Of a stretch of 64,000 nt of DNA, positions 34,465 through 46,101 are shown piece after piece. Numbering within the stretch: position 1 is the first letter of the stretch; each line of letters opens with the position of its first letter. The stretch is from the NCBI GenBank assembly GCA_016630905.1, contig WBMQ01000001.1, positions 1,550,001 to 1,614,000 of the forward strand, in the 5' to 3' direction. A program made the translations under genes and the position numbers. Below the pieces are notes generated by a model that searched no databases, was not told where the DNA came from, and saw only the letters and a program-made list of their open reading frames with translations. This DNA comes from Capillidium heterosporum (lineage: Eukaryota; Entomophthoromycota; Entomophthoromycetes; Entomophthorales; Capillidiaceae).

Positions 34465-36338
34465 ATGGCCAGCGATCCGACAATAGCTGCAACGAACGAA
34501 AGCAGGGAGGAGTTGGTAGGCAGCACATTGCTGATATCGAATAGAGCCTGCGATCGATGTAGACTGAAAAAGAGGTTATGTTCTATGCAGCTGCCCATGT
34601 GTAAACAATGTGTAGATACCTACAACGTATGCAGTTACAAGCTACCCCAAAGACGGGTGCGCAAGTACGATGTCAACAAATTAGATCAACCTAGCCCATT
34701 TGCTTCCAACCCAGGCCTGACTCAAACTTTGTTGAAGCTGCCCTTGATCAAGAAGTAGCGATATAACACAAAATGTAATACTAACTTTTATTCTTGTCAT
34801 TTAGAACAGTGAGATTGCCAGATAATTTAATACCGCACCTAATAATATTACGCAGCATATATAGATACCCTATGACTGGTATAATCCTATTCATGTTGAA
34901 CGTACAGAGCAACACGACCAACAGTGACGAATTGAAGCTAATCTTTCGACTGCAAGGTCTAGCCGCTTCCAAGTCTATCGAACTAAGTAATGGGCTAACT
35001 CTAAGCATAACTCGAAAAGCGAATACCTTCAGCTTGCCTGCACCTCTACCCGAATATGGTACATCTAAGCAATACTACGAAGCCACTGACAACTACTTTC
35101 GAACTCAAAACATCTTTTCACCATTGTTTACCAAGACCAATTTCTTCAACAAAAAGCGGAGTCGATTGCTAAATTTGGTGGTGTATGCAGCTGGATTACA
35201 GAGCTTTAATCTGAAGAGCAAAGCTTACAACTGGGTTCCTAACCTGTACGAAGAGATCTTCTACCTGTGTACCAAAAATTTCTTCAAGCCCAGTTTGGAT
35301 ACGGTCCAAGCTCTCATTATGATGAACTTACCCTTCTCCAAGATCGCCAATTTGGGTAGGTTGGGGGAGGGTGGATTGATGATACTGTTCAACATGGTCC
35401 ATCAGTTAGGTCTCGATAAAAATTTGCCCAGTAAACTCGCTGTCGGTAGCAACGCCTACATTAACCACGAGAGGTTTCTAGCGTACTACAACGTGACTTA
35501 TAGAATCATTGCAGTTGGATCCAACTACAGAGACAGCTTGAAGATATTTGCATCTCGACTACCTTACCAAGCTGGCTTCCCTTTAAGCGTAAATGATTTT
35601 AGTGCTGCTGATGTTGATGAATATTTCCAATCGCCTTTATTATCGCCTTTGGAGAAAAGTGCTGACGAGAGTATAGATGTAAATGTGGCTGAGCTGGATT
35701 GTTTAATCCTGTTAGTGACTGGGTTCAGTATAACAGTCAATGTGTTCCTACAAGAGGATTACCTACGTTACCAAATCTTCCAAAATAATATCACTTCGAA
35801 GCAGCTTCTAACTCTACTGGATAACCGTGTCAAAATCGTCAAGAACATATATGTAGGTAGATTAACTATGCTCTATAGGTATCGACAAAAGTACATTCGG
35901 TACCCCAGCTACATATTGGAGATGTACGACAAGGTCATCAACTTCACTTTACTTATTTATCACCTAAACCTGTCGTCAACTTATGAATTTATGTATCACA
36001 TCAACTACAAATCCCTAGACACTATCCCATTCACTAGTTTTTCCAGGCTGCCTCACATTAACAATAATTTGCATGTCGGAAAGTTGTGTATCCAATCCCA
36101 TATTGATGTTGTCAAAGTCTACATCAACTTTGGTCCAACTACCAGCTACTACCCCTATAGTCTGATGCCCATTGTTAGAGCCATGTCCTTCTTGAATATG
36201 TACTCAAAGTTGTACCCAGATCGCAAAGAGATCTTGCAGGTGCTTAAGGAGGGAATCGCATTTATTAATATGTTTTTGGTACTCCCGGTTGCCAACGGTC
36301 CTGTTAACTTGTTTCATATCATTAGCAAGAGGAATTAA
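34465..36338 (+). CDS. Zn(II)2Cys6 fungal-type transcription factor
   Basis: Two exons: join(34465..34754, 34805..36338), 607 residues. The DNA-binding domain lies at about residues 28-60: ACDRCRLKKRLC then MCKQCVDTYNVC, spacing C-X2-C-X6-C-X6-C-X2-C-X6-C, canonical for Gal4-type zinc clusters. The basic linker RRVRKYD follows. The remaining 500 residues are largely helical and resemble a fungal transcription-factor middle homology region, but I cannot assign a regulon. Without the 50-nt intron (branch site ACTAAC) the frame stops directly after the zinc cluster. It is transcribed away from the secreted-protein array, so local regulation of the array is a guess only. Confidence 0.9.
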
Positions 36339-36991
36339 ATATTTTGATGGATTATATTGTTTTTAAGGCTATACACTAGTTTAGAAGTATGTTCTATATT
36401 AAGTTTACAAACTGCCATATATATGTACTTTAAAACTCTTAGTATAAAATTGACACTGCTTTCGATTCTCTTTTATAGTTCAATTTCCAAGTTGTCACTT
36501 AGATCGGGTCATATATGAGAAGCAGAAGTTGTGCTAAAACGGGTTCTTATTGAAATAATTCTTAGCAATCAAAAGTTCCATTATCTTTAGATTACATATA
36601 TCAGTCTGTACTATGTAATGTATGCAGTACATACTATTAGCTTCAACCTACTTTTTATACAGCAACATGTGTCTACTCAAATAGACCAGATACTGACCCA
36701 CCTTCGTTCCAGATGTAATCTCTAGCCTACTTAGCTAAAGCTTATCCTAAACTACAAATTAAATCCGAACGGAAGTAGTATTCACTTTTCAAACTATCTT
36801 GATTCCATTTATCTTAGATCAATCGATCCAAACTTGCAAATTAATTGGTTACATCAGGGTCCATCGAATGAGCCGATTGGCCAATCGAATCTAGCGAAAT
36901 TGACGCCTTTGGTCACCAACCACCAAAATTTTCTTGATATTCCAACTAGAACTTTACGCTTACAGCCAAGAGTTTATACATAAGAGTTACA
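36339..36991. other. Intergenic
   Basis: Short spacer ahead of the COX4 gene; no gene or repeat seen. Confidence 0.55.
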
Positions 36992-37591
36992 ATGTTGAGC
37001 CGACAGATCTTACGTCCTTTGACTACTTTACGTAACCGCTACGTAACTGCCCTCACTTCGACCCGCACCTTCACGAACAGTGTATCCGTTAGAGGCGGTA
37101 CATAAAATTAAGTTTAATTGAAACTAATTGGAATTATTTCTATTTTTAAGGACATGATGCACCTACCCCTATCATCGTCGGTCCCGGTGGTAAAGCAGGT
37201 ACCGTCCCCACCGATATCGAACAGGCTGCCGGTTTCGAACGTGTTGAATTGTTGGCTGAAATTGAAGGCAAAGAGTTCTTCGACTTGAGCCCCCTCGATA
37301 TGACCCACTTAGGTACTAAGGCCAAGCCCATCGTTGTTGAATCCCACGATCCTTTCCGTTACGTCGGTTGCACTGGTACTAACTATTTTCTATTACAATT
37401 TTTAAAGTAAACTTCTAGGTTACCCCGTCGACAGCCACGAGACCATCTGGTTGACTTTGGAGAGCAAGCATGACTTTGACAAGTGCCCCGAATGCGGTTC
37501 CATCTTCAAACTCAAGGTTGTCGAAAGCCCCGAGTTCCCCCACGGTTCCCTCTTGGAGCACCACCACGGTGGCAAAGTTGAGTCTCATTAA
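36992..37591 (+). CDS. COX4: Cytochrome c oxidase subunit Vb (yeast Cox4)
   Basis: Three exons: join(36992..37097, 37151..37375, 37419..37591), 167 residues. The N-terminus MLSRQILRPLTTLRNRYVT is an Arg/Ser/Thr-rich mitochondrial targeting peptide with no acids in its first 30 residues. The mature part has ELLAEIEGKEFFDLSPLDMT, then FRYVGCTGYPVDSHETIWL and DKCPECGSIFKLKVVE, giving the zinc site (one Cys in VGC, a His in DSHE, the CPEC pair). It is a nuclear-coded zinc-binding subunit on the matrix face of complex IV. The C-terminal GSLLEHHHGGKVESH is His-rich. C-ending codon bias suggests strong expression. An independent locus, not part of an operon. Confidence 0.96.
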
Positions 37592-38413
37592 ATGGGAATA
37601 GGTACCGTTTTATAAATTTAGTTTCTTCTCCCTTGCTTGATAGATAAGCAATCGTAAAGTAAATTTGTTTCAAGTTCTTATTAGGCCATGTTTTTAAACT
37701 ATTTCCTCGGTTTTTAGTTTGTTGTTGAATGTAGTTAGTACTATTTCGAAATCCAAACTTTGTACTTAAATATGCTCCTGTTATTTACATATTAGGCTTT
37801 AGCCTTAACAATAGTGTTATCTTTGTAGATGCTATTAAAAACTTTACAACTATACTTTAAAGTATGCTATAATAGTGATATCCAATAAACGAATTAGCTA
37901 CATATATAGCTATATTTAGGATATATATTTTAGCAAATTAATTATTAAAAAGGTAGATTGCTTTTATATATAACTTAAATTACGCTTCCTGTCTTTACCT
38001 ACTGAAATGAATTTATGAGCATCCTTTAACTGAGTTTAAGGTTCACAAGTTAATCGAACTTAGATTTATGTATAAGCCAGTATACTAACTTTATAAATAT
38101 AAGCGGGAGTTTATAGCACAAGCCCACTACTCTAAAATTTTGAAGTATTTCTTCAATCCAAATGATATCATAAACCTCCAACTTCAGCCTATTAAATCCA
38201 ACTATCTAAATTCCAAGTAACTTCCAAGCAAAGTTTTCCAACAAATTTGCAGTGCACCAAAGAATCCCAAATCCGTGAACCCAAACCTCTTTCTTGAAGA
38301 GCTTGAACTTTTTAGGTAGTTATTCGAAGCCATATCCGACATCTAGTTTTAGATTTAACATTAAATACTTATAACATTAAATTAGTTTCTGAATTAACGC
38401 TTGAACCAACAGG
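37592..38413. other. Intergenic
   Basis: AT-rich, no coding frame of note between COX4 and eIF1A. Confidence 0.55.
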
Positions 38414-39069
38414 ATGCCTAAGAATAAGGGAAAAGTAAACATTTTATTTTGGTTGAAAGAATTTAATTTAATTTTAAAATAAAAGGGAGGTAAGAACCGT
38501 CGTAGAGGAAAGAACGAGAACGAATCTTTCAAGAGGGAACTTATCACCAAGGATGAAGGCCAAGGTAAGCTTATTTCCTCTTTTATACCCTCTATCCCAA
38601 TTTCGTAATTTGAAGCTAAAGAGCAAGTGAATAGAGTATGCCCAGGTAGTAAAGATGTTGGGTAATGGACGTTTAGAAGCTTCCTGTTTCGATGGTGTTA
38701 AGCGCCTAGCCCTCATCCGTGGTAAGATGCGTAAGAAGGTGTGGATTGCTACCGGTGATATCATCTTACTCTCGTTGCGTGACTTCCAAGATGAGAAGGC
38801 CGATGTCATTATGAAATATACCCCCGACGAAGCGCGTGCCCTCAAATCCCAGGGTGAACTCCCTGAAACTGGTACTTTTTTAAAAGTTTGTAAAGTAGAC
38901 TTACCCATTTTTAGCTCAAATTAATGAAAACACTGCTGAAGATGAAGATGAAGGTGGCTTCGACTTCGACTCGGAAGCTGATGACGACAAAGAGGCTGAA
39001 GAAATCGATATTGACGATGTAATTTTTGCCTTTTTAAGTGAGTACTAATAATTATTTGTTTAGATCTAA
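38414..39069 (+). CDS. TIF11: Translation initiation factor eIF1A
   Basis: Five exons: join(38414..38434, 38486..38564, 38635..38871, 38915..39018, 39064..39069), 148 residues. The basic N-terminal tail [20 protein letters not shown] is followed by the OB-fold core: [40 protein letters not shown] and [20 protein letters not shown]. An acidic C-terminal tail ends EIDIDDI, where the last Ile and the stop are on a six-base exon; this restores the exact C-terminus conserved in eukaryotes, which otherwise reads on into intron. eIF1A binds the ribosomal A site, promoting scanning and start-codon choice with eIF1, and its DIDDI tail contacts eIF5B. Confidence 0.96.
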
Positions 39070-40273
39070 AAATGGACCTGTGTACCTTCGGTTGTGGTTA
39101 TATTTTGACGTGGAACTACATAGATAACTACTTTTAATAAATTTGAAATGTAGATCGAGTGTATCTGTAAGTTTGGATTCTGTATTTTAACATGTTCATG
39201 TTGACACGATAGGTTTGATAGTATATGGTTTTAGTACACCTTGTTTGATAATATCAACTTTTATCGATATAAGTTGTTTTTTGAACCTGGTATCATAGTT
39301 GTAAACTTATATTGGAAAATACTCTGTCTTTTTGATAAAGAACATTCAACGACTGGCTTTAGCTTGTCTATATAGTGCCTTTTTGAAGCATAGTTTCTTG
39401 AACTGGGATTGACCTCAAATAGAGCGTAGCCTAAATGCAGATGTAAGTTAGATGTATATCAAATTAAATAACTACAACTAAAACACCGTTTACTTTTGGT
39501 TTAGATATTGGTACATCGTAATTACTGTTTGACAGGATGCTAATATATAATGCCCTATATAACTTAAGCTTGATCCAAATGTTTATAAAACTTCAAAGTT
39601 TAAAATGCTTCTATAAGGATATTCTCCTACCGTTAAAGTGTTGCTACTTTAAGCCCGAATTTATCTGGTTACATTGATATTTGTATCTTACACTAGCTTT
39701 TATTATCTAAACATCGATTACCTATCAGTTAATCTTTAGGAATTCACAAATCAAGTGTAACATTCAAGCTTTCTTCTGGTCTATCCCCACATTCTAAATG
39801 ACAATATAGGTATCCCTAAGATACTACCGGTGGATCCCATCATTTAGGTTCCAGCCAGCACTAAAGGAAATATACCAACGAATGAGGCTTTGATGACGAA
39901 ACCTATTGAAGGGATTGTCAATAATGTTCAAAATAACTGTCTGATTACTTATTACAAATCCTAGTTACTTTAGCTAATTAATTTGAATAGCTGTAGTAAG
40001 AGGTTTGATATCTAAATAAAAGTAAATGTGGATGTTCACAACAGGATACTACACAACAAAAACATAGACTAAAACTTGAACAACACCTTTATTAGAACTT
40101 TTTTACAGAAAATTGCTGGAAGATAAATATTGAGACATTGGGTTGAATAATACAATATCAAATTGTTTTTGGATGGCAAAGGAAAAGGGAAGATACAACA
40201 TGCCTTTGGAAAGATCCATATAAAATCCATTAGATACAAACCTTAAGAAACTTAACTATGAAGGTGGCCTTAC
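39070..40273. other. Intergenic, 1.2 kb
   Basis: Tail-to-tail region between eIF1A and the C2H2 gene. No frame, repeat or RNA gene seen. Confidence 0.55.
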
Positions 40274-41401
40274 CTAGGACTTGCGAACTTTTAGGTGCAC
40301 CTTCAAGTGCTGCTTCAAATTATCAGATCGAGAGAACTTTTTGATGCAGCCTTGGTGAGGACAGCTGTACCTTTTGACTAGAGCATGGACCGACTGGAAG
40401 TGCCGTTTGAGGTGTTCTGGTCGCTTGAAGCGCATCTTGCAGCTCTCGACGTCACATACGAACAAATAGTCTGCGTTGTTAACATTGGGTTTGAGGTACT
40501 TGCGAGCTTTTCTAACCTTGCGTAGCGGGGTGGTTGTTTCAACTGGTTGAGGCTCTTTAGACTCAAATTGATCTTGGTTGTCTGTTTGGAGTTTTTGAGC
40601 CTTCTTGACAGCAGCTTCGGCCTCCAGCATAGCTTTAAGCTTCAGTAGATAGCATTCGTACTGATAGGCTAAACTTAAGTAGGAGGCGAGTTGTCCATCT
40701 TTAGTAAAGGGGAGGAAGGCTTGGCCATTTAACATATTTAGGAATTGGGTAGAAGGAGTGCAGTTCAACATGGAGGATTCTGAGTTAGGATTTGGTGAGT
40801 ATGGGATAAGGATATGCCTGTCATGCCTTTCGGTCATTTCCGTAGCCTCACCATCGGTACTTTGAGCGGGTATAAGGATTTGCCTCTGGCTCGTTCAATG
40901 TGAAATCGGAAATTACCGAAGGTACGACAGGCTCCAAAGGATCTTCGGTGTACAAAAAGTTAGAGAACCTTTCGTTGAAGTATTTGCGGTAGACATCGTC
41001 ACTAGCTTGGACGAAACTCTGTTGATTACCAAAGGTACCTTTCAGCAAACTCGTCCGACTCACTCGGTTCCTATTATAAAAAATCCATTCTTCTTTAAGA
41101 GCCTACTTGGAGGGCTTGATTCCAATTGCGTGTCATAACTGGATCGCAGGTGTGGGTAATCCTGCTTCAGCAGTTCACTGTAGTTAGAGAAGGTATCGTG
41201 ATAGATCGAATTCATGGGAGATACTAGAGTAGTGGTGTCAGTCATGCTGTTACTGTCGTTGTAGATCGAACCAGTAAGGCTTTCCTGGCTATAGTTTCTA
41301 CTTAGGTTACTGGTGCTGTGAGCTGCGAACAAGTAAGCGTCCTGAGAGAAAGCTCTGTCGCTGACTTTGATATTTTCATTCATCTTTGGGGTATCACGCA
41401 T
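40274..41401 (-). CDS. C2H2 zinc-finger transcription factor, Msn2/4-like fingers
   Basis: Proposed exons: complement(40274..40846, 40917..41062, 41107..41401), about 337 residues. Two adjacent C2H2 fingers end the protein: FVCDVESCKMRFKRPEHLKR...H and YSCPHQGCIKKFSRSDNLKQ...H. The RPEHLKRH and RSDNLxQH recognition helices match fungal Msn2/Msn4-type stress factors that bind AGGGG-like elements. The fingers are CX4C and CX4C, wider than the CX2C of yeast Msn2. Upstream is Ser/Thr/Asn-rich, likely activation sequence, with no other domain. The second intron (70 nt, TCG|GTAATT...GTGAG) lacks a pyrimidine tract, so a one-base frameshift near 40860 is an alternative. The start is the first ATG (41401) after a non-ATG open stretch. 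Confidence 0.78.
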
Positions 41402-43824
41402 AGGTAGGCTGTTGGAGTGGTAAAGTAGAATATAAGGTATACGATGGGTCGTTGGCAGGTGACTTGGTTCGAATGAGGTAGAGTTGACAGTAGTAAAAAG
41501 AAAGTTAGGCCAACACTGAGTATTTATCTGAAGTCGAGTGAAAAAGTTCAAGTACGGGGTTAGGTGGTGAGTAACTGGTTTATATGCTCCAACGCCTTTG
41601 GTCTACTTTATTCGCAAGGGTTGCCCTGAAACACCTGTAATAAACATAAAGAATATCCCTGATTTCTTTTAAATGCTGTAATCTATAAGTGGCCCATCAT
41701 TTACTGAGCTTGAAGTAGTAAAAATAGATTGGTACATTGCCCTTTTACCTACCACCTATATCCTTATTTTGACCATTTTAATCGGTTCCCTTGGACCATG
41801 ATCTCCACCTAAAACAGAATAAGTTAGGCCTCACTAATCAACTATAGAAGAATTCTACATCCAAATTAATAATGGAGTTATCTACACATAGATAAAAGGT
41901 CGGTATAGGAACCAGACAAATTCATGGTATATAGTAGGAACTGTAAGTCCAACTGTAATATCGGATTAGCATATATAAGGTGAATGTCGCTTTTTCATAA
42001 TTGGTTTCACAAGGAAATTGATATAGATTTGGCAGGGATGACTTTGTTATAAAGTGCTTTGGTAAAGTCCGATGTGTATATTGATATCTTACTACAGATA
42101 GTAGTAACAAGTAATTCCTGTAATGTCATTTATCATCAGTCATAACTCGTTCTAGAACTATATATTATCATAGTTATACATCCGTGGGTTGATGGTCGCC
42201 TAATAAGTAGCCTAAAAATCCACCTCATAGCAAATCTTATCAATAGGAGAAATACAATACTCACTTTGGTATGTTGGTAAAAGGTACAGCACCAAAATCT
42301 AGTGTCGGTAATTATCGATGTATTAATATCCGGCCATACTTGTAGGTCGCAATTAAACTTCTAAGAAGCAGCGTGACTTTTCATCTAAATATTTTGCAGC
42401 TAAAGTCGCACGCCTCTGAAATTAGCAAATCCATTAGCTTATTGCGAATCCACCATTTCAAATAAGTTTTCTGGATAGCGTACTTATTCCTAAGATGGTG
42501 CAGGTATCTTGCCTTTTATTCGTTAGGTTTTGGACATCAAGATGGATTGAGCCTTTTGTGTCAAGTTTTTTCGGTCACCGTTTATACCAAAGCAGTCCCT
42601 TCAACGTCAAATCTGACATGTATAGCCAGCTAATTCCTTGCCCCTTCACTTACAAATCCAAAGTGTTGGTACTCACCCTTGCCCATTTTTTGGTAAAATA
42701 TTTGAAATTTGAAATTGATTGGAAGCGTAATAGATAGTGAGGCGATCATCACCTTCGTTTTGACCTTAATACCGGTATATACCGAAAATATTGTTCGAAT
42801 ACTGTAACTTTAGATATGTAGATAGGGGCCACTTATTCGAAAGCCCAGCCCAGTCACATACACGGCACATGTACTCTACCGTGGGAAAATGGCTGGGAAC
42901 TATTAAAAGTTTCAATTTTGTAACTTTCCCATGACTCCTGGGAGGCTACGTTGCAATAAACCCCTTTTTTAAAGGATCTTAGCACCATGTCAGTTTAGTT
43001 ATCAATTTAATTTTACTGATATATTGGTGCTGGTCTTATACACTTATAGTTCTACATGGCTGGCGTATCTTACATTGCCATTTTTGTATATAAAACGCCT
43101 TTTCTGTAAATATACAAAGATATCCTAGTCTCAAGTACTATAGTATCCTTACCAATAGTAGCTACATACGTATTAAAATTTTGCAAGTGAATTCTTGCCT
43201 GTCGGAATCAATCGCTTTCAGCCTAAGATTTCAGACTTCAAACGCTAATTTCGATCACTATAATTGAAATTCCGAGTTGCTCAATGAATTTTCATCTATT
43301 CCTAATGATTTATAAAGCTTATATATGTGGTTTTTGAAGTATGAATACACATATAGGCAACTAAATATCCTTAAATTTAAATTTCTTGAAGTATATGTCT
43401 TTCAAATCAAGTTTTATCCCTCTTAATTTATGGAAAAAGGGATGGATGCAGCATTATAGTTTTGACTTCAAGTATCCAAAGCCCCTTGTAGATTGGCGAA
43501 TGATGAATAAAACTAACCTATTAGCCGATTTTCATGTGCTATTTAGTTTACACTTTCCTATAGCCTATTCTTGAGCAGTTTCATAAATCTAATTACCAAA
43601 TTTCAATACTTTGCAGTAAACTACAAAATTTATTGGCTATAAACTTTTACACCTAAAGGAATACCCCACAAACTCCTTTACCTTTCATCAAAATTATTAG
43701 TGAAATTTCAAAGCGATGATTTGAATGGATTAATTTCATCTAAAAAGTCAGTCCTGTAGAATTATATTGCAAAGGTCCTCCTACCTTGTCTTTTATTACA
43801 CGTATTCTAACTTTTAAAATTGAA
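41402..43824. other. Intergenic, 2.4 kb
   Basis: Three short frames (41922-42110 minus, 42495-42737 plus, 43386-43574 plus) show no domain and codon use like non-coding DNA. It is divergent between the C2H2 gene and the next gene. No repeat recognised. Confidence 0.5.
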
Positions 43825-45328
43825 ATGTACGATAACAACACTACCTTAAACTCCTCACAAATAACTTTATCAGATGATAGCATTATCTCGACTCAAAACA
43901 TAGGTAGGTTGAAGGAGGCTTTGCGAACTGGATATCGCTTTCGACTGATGGCAGTACCACTATCCAATAATTTATATACCAGCCAGTTCAAACTTAAACC
44001 TATTTCAAGAGACAAAGTTCAACCTACATTCGATTTAGGACCTTCACAAGTAGTTAAAGAGAGTATATCAGATGTTGATAGTAACCCGAGCAATTCTTCA
44101 ACCGATAAACCAACTTCAGTAGAAAATTCGTTGGTCAGCCAGATTATTGGAAACGATATTGAAGGGAAATTTGGTAAAATGAATTTGGAACCGAGGCCAT
44201 CAAAAAGTAAATTCATTTTGATAGAAACATATTAAATTGTTTATAATTATAGCCTATCAACCACTTAGCAACAGCTTATATACCAACCAGTTGAAATCTC
44301 AACCTATTTCAAGTATTAGTTTTCAAATTGCAGATGGAGTTAGAGCTTCAAAGATGGCTACAGATGATAAATTGGACATCGATTGCAGCTCAAGTAGAGA
44401 TTCGACTGATAAGCCAACTTTATTAGAAAATTTGCTGGACAACCAAGCTGCTGAAGGCAAGTGTAAATAGGAAGAATTCACAATCAGAATCATCCAAAGG
44501 TAATTTTACATAGATAGTAAGTTTTATTCACCCTTTTATTTTCTGTAATTAAAGTTTATCAACCACTTACCAACAAAACTATTACGACTTTGAGGTCCTT
44601 CATAACTTCACGAGCTAGCAACGATACCAACTTTATAGGAAGTAATAGTAACTTCGAAGTTGCAAAGAAAACGATACCTATTCATCTACTTTTAAACCCT
44701 TTTGGAGATAGAACCCAAATTTTGGAACCAGAAGAGGAAGTCGAGCTTGATAAGGAAAGTTTTGCACCTCTGGGTAAATATTTTAATTTATTGATTTTGA
44801 TTCGCATCATGAGTTGAGTTTAATTTTTCATTTTTGTAGGTGACGATCCGTATAATTTTAATGGGAAGGATAGTTCGATTAAAGGTAATAAGAAGCGAAA
44901 ACGCAAAGTTGTTGCTGATGACTTTTTCAAAATCTTCTTACAAACTGATAATCCTGATTTAAATCTCAAGGTAAAACTTTAATACAACACCTTTTAAATG
45001 CTTTTGAAGAATACCGATAATGAAACTAAATATGCTGAGCCGGTCCTTATCCCAAATGTTTTGTTCGATCCACCTACTCAAGTAAATATTTTAAATGCAT
45101 TCTTTGTAGCAAAGGCTAACCTTTTGTTTCTACTTTTTCGTCTAGGATTTCGGCAATATCTGGGGATTTTTGGCTCAACCTACCCAATTTCCAAAGGATA
45201 AGTTGGTAGAAGATGATTCCCAACTCGTGGCGTTAAATTCGTCAGTGAAAGAGCTGCAGGAAGCGGCAAAAAATTCGAGAAGGAGGTTGGACTTGGAGTT
45301 AGGTTTGTTTGCCAAGGAAGATATATAG
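43825..45328 (+). CDS. Unrecognised protein with an internal exon-level repeat
   Basis: Proposed exons: join(43825..44173, 44253..44460, 44595..44773, 44840..44970, 45010..45081, 45146..45328), about 373 residues. Exons 1 and 2 share a module: PLSNNLYTSQFKLKPIS against PLSNSLYTNQLKSQPIS, then STDKPTSVENSLVSQ against STDKPTLLENLLDNQ, each ended by an EGK motif. A third, degraded start of the module (YQPLTN) is found in the following intron or exon boundary. The C-terminal half has a likely nuclear localisation signal (KGNKKRKRKVVADD) and DFGNIWGFLAQPTQFP, ending in a charged helix (ELQEAAKNSRRRLDLELGLF). No signal peptide or membrane helix. I do not recognise the family. The acceptor of exon 3 is uncertain; the last three junctions are firm. 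Confidence 0.6.
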
Positions 45329-46101
45329 TTTTGAAGCGTTTAAATCGGTTTCGTCTGTTTTTTAATTTAATTTATGGGTAATAAGCCCTGTATATTTACT
45401 AAGGACTGGGATTGGTAGTCGTCAAACAACGTTACTCTTTTAGACAGGATAGATGTAGTATACTTGTCTTGGGGGTTGTAGGTAGGGGTTGTGATATTTA
45501 AATGTAATAGTAAATTTGAACTATTCATTTGGGAATTTAGTTGTATTTTATTCGTCTAGTTTTAGACCTTGTATTATAGGTGTCTAATATATTTTTACTT
45601 ATAAGGACATTCTAGTAATAGTTAGTTATCACTTGAATTATGCTTTTCAATAGCTTTGAACTAAAATGGTTAAATATCGAAAAGGATGTATAGGTGAATG
45701 GCATCGAAAGTAACTGGTAGCCCAGTAAAGTTTGTCGGATGCGTCTCTAGTATTAATTTTCCCATAACCTTTTGTTATTTAGGTGTTGAATAGAGCAGTT
45801 CTATAAGTTAAACTTACATCTTTGACAGCTATACCATTCTTTAAAATAGCCAGCAGATGGTAATTGCTAAGCTAATTCTAAACTCAAGGATACCAAGTAC
45901 CAAAATAGCTACTGATCTGTATATGTCGTAAATTAACCACCTTCATTAAAAGTAAAAGCCTGATGAAATGAAAGGCCAAGTTTATTATCGGATTGATTCA
46001 AAAACTTACGTCATCAGCTGTAAATATTTCACTATCAAAGAATACTTTTAACTCATTAGAAATATTAGAAACTTGAACGATCAGTTAGCTTACTATTAAA
46101 A
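45329..46101. other. Intergenic
   Basis: No gene seen between the repeat protein and TAP42. Confidence 0.55.

Noticed and set aside
42495-42737. 80-codon ORF in the 2.4 kb spacer
   Set aside because: No recognisable motif; similar frames occur by chance throughout the AT-rich spacers.
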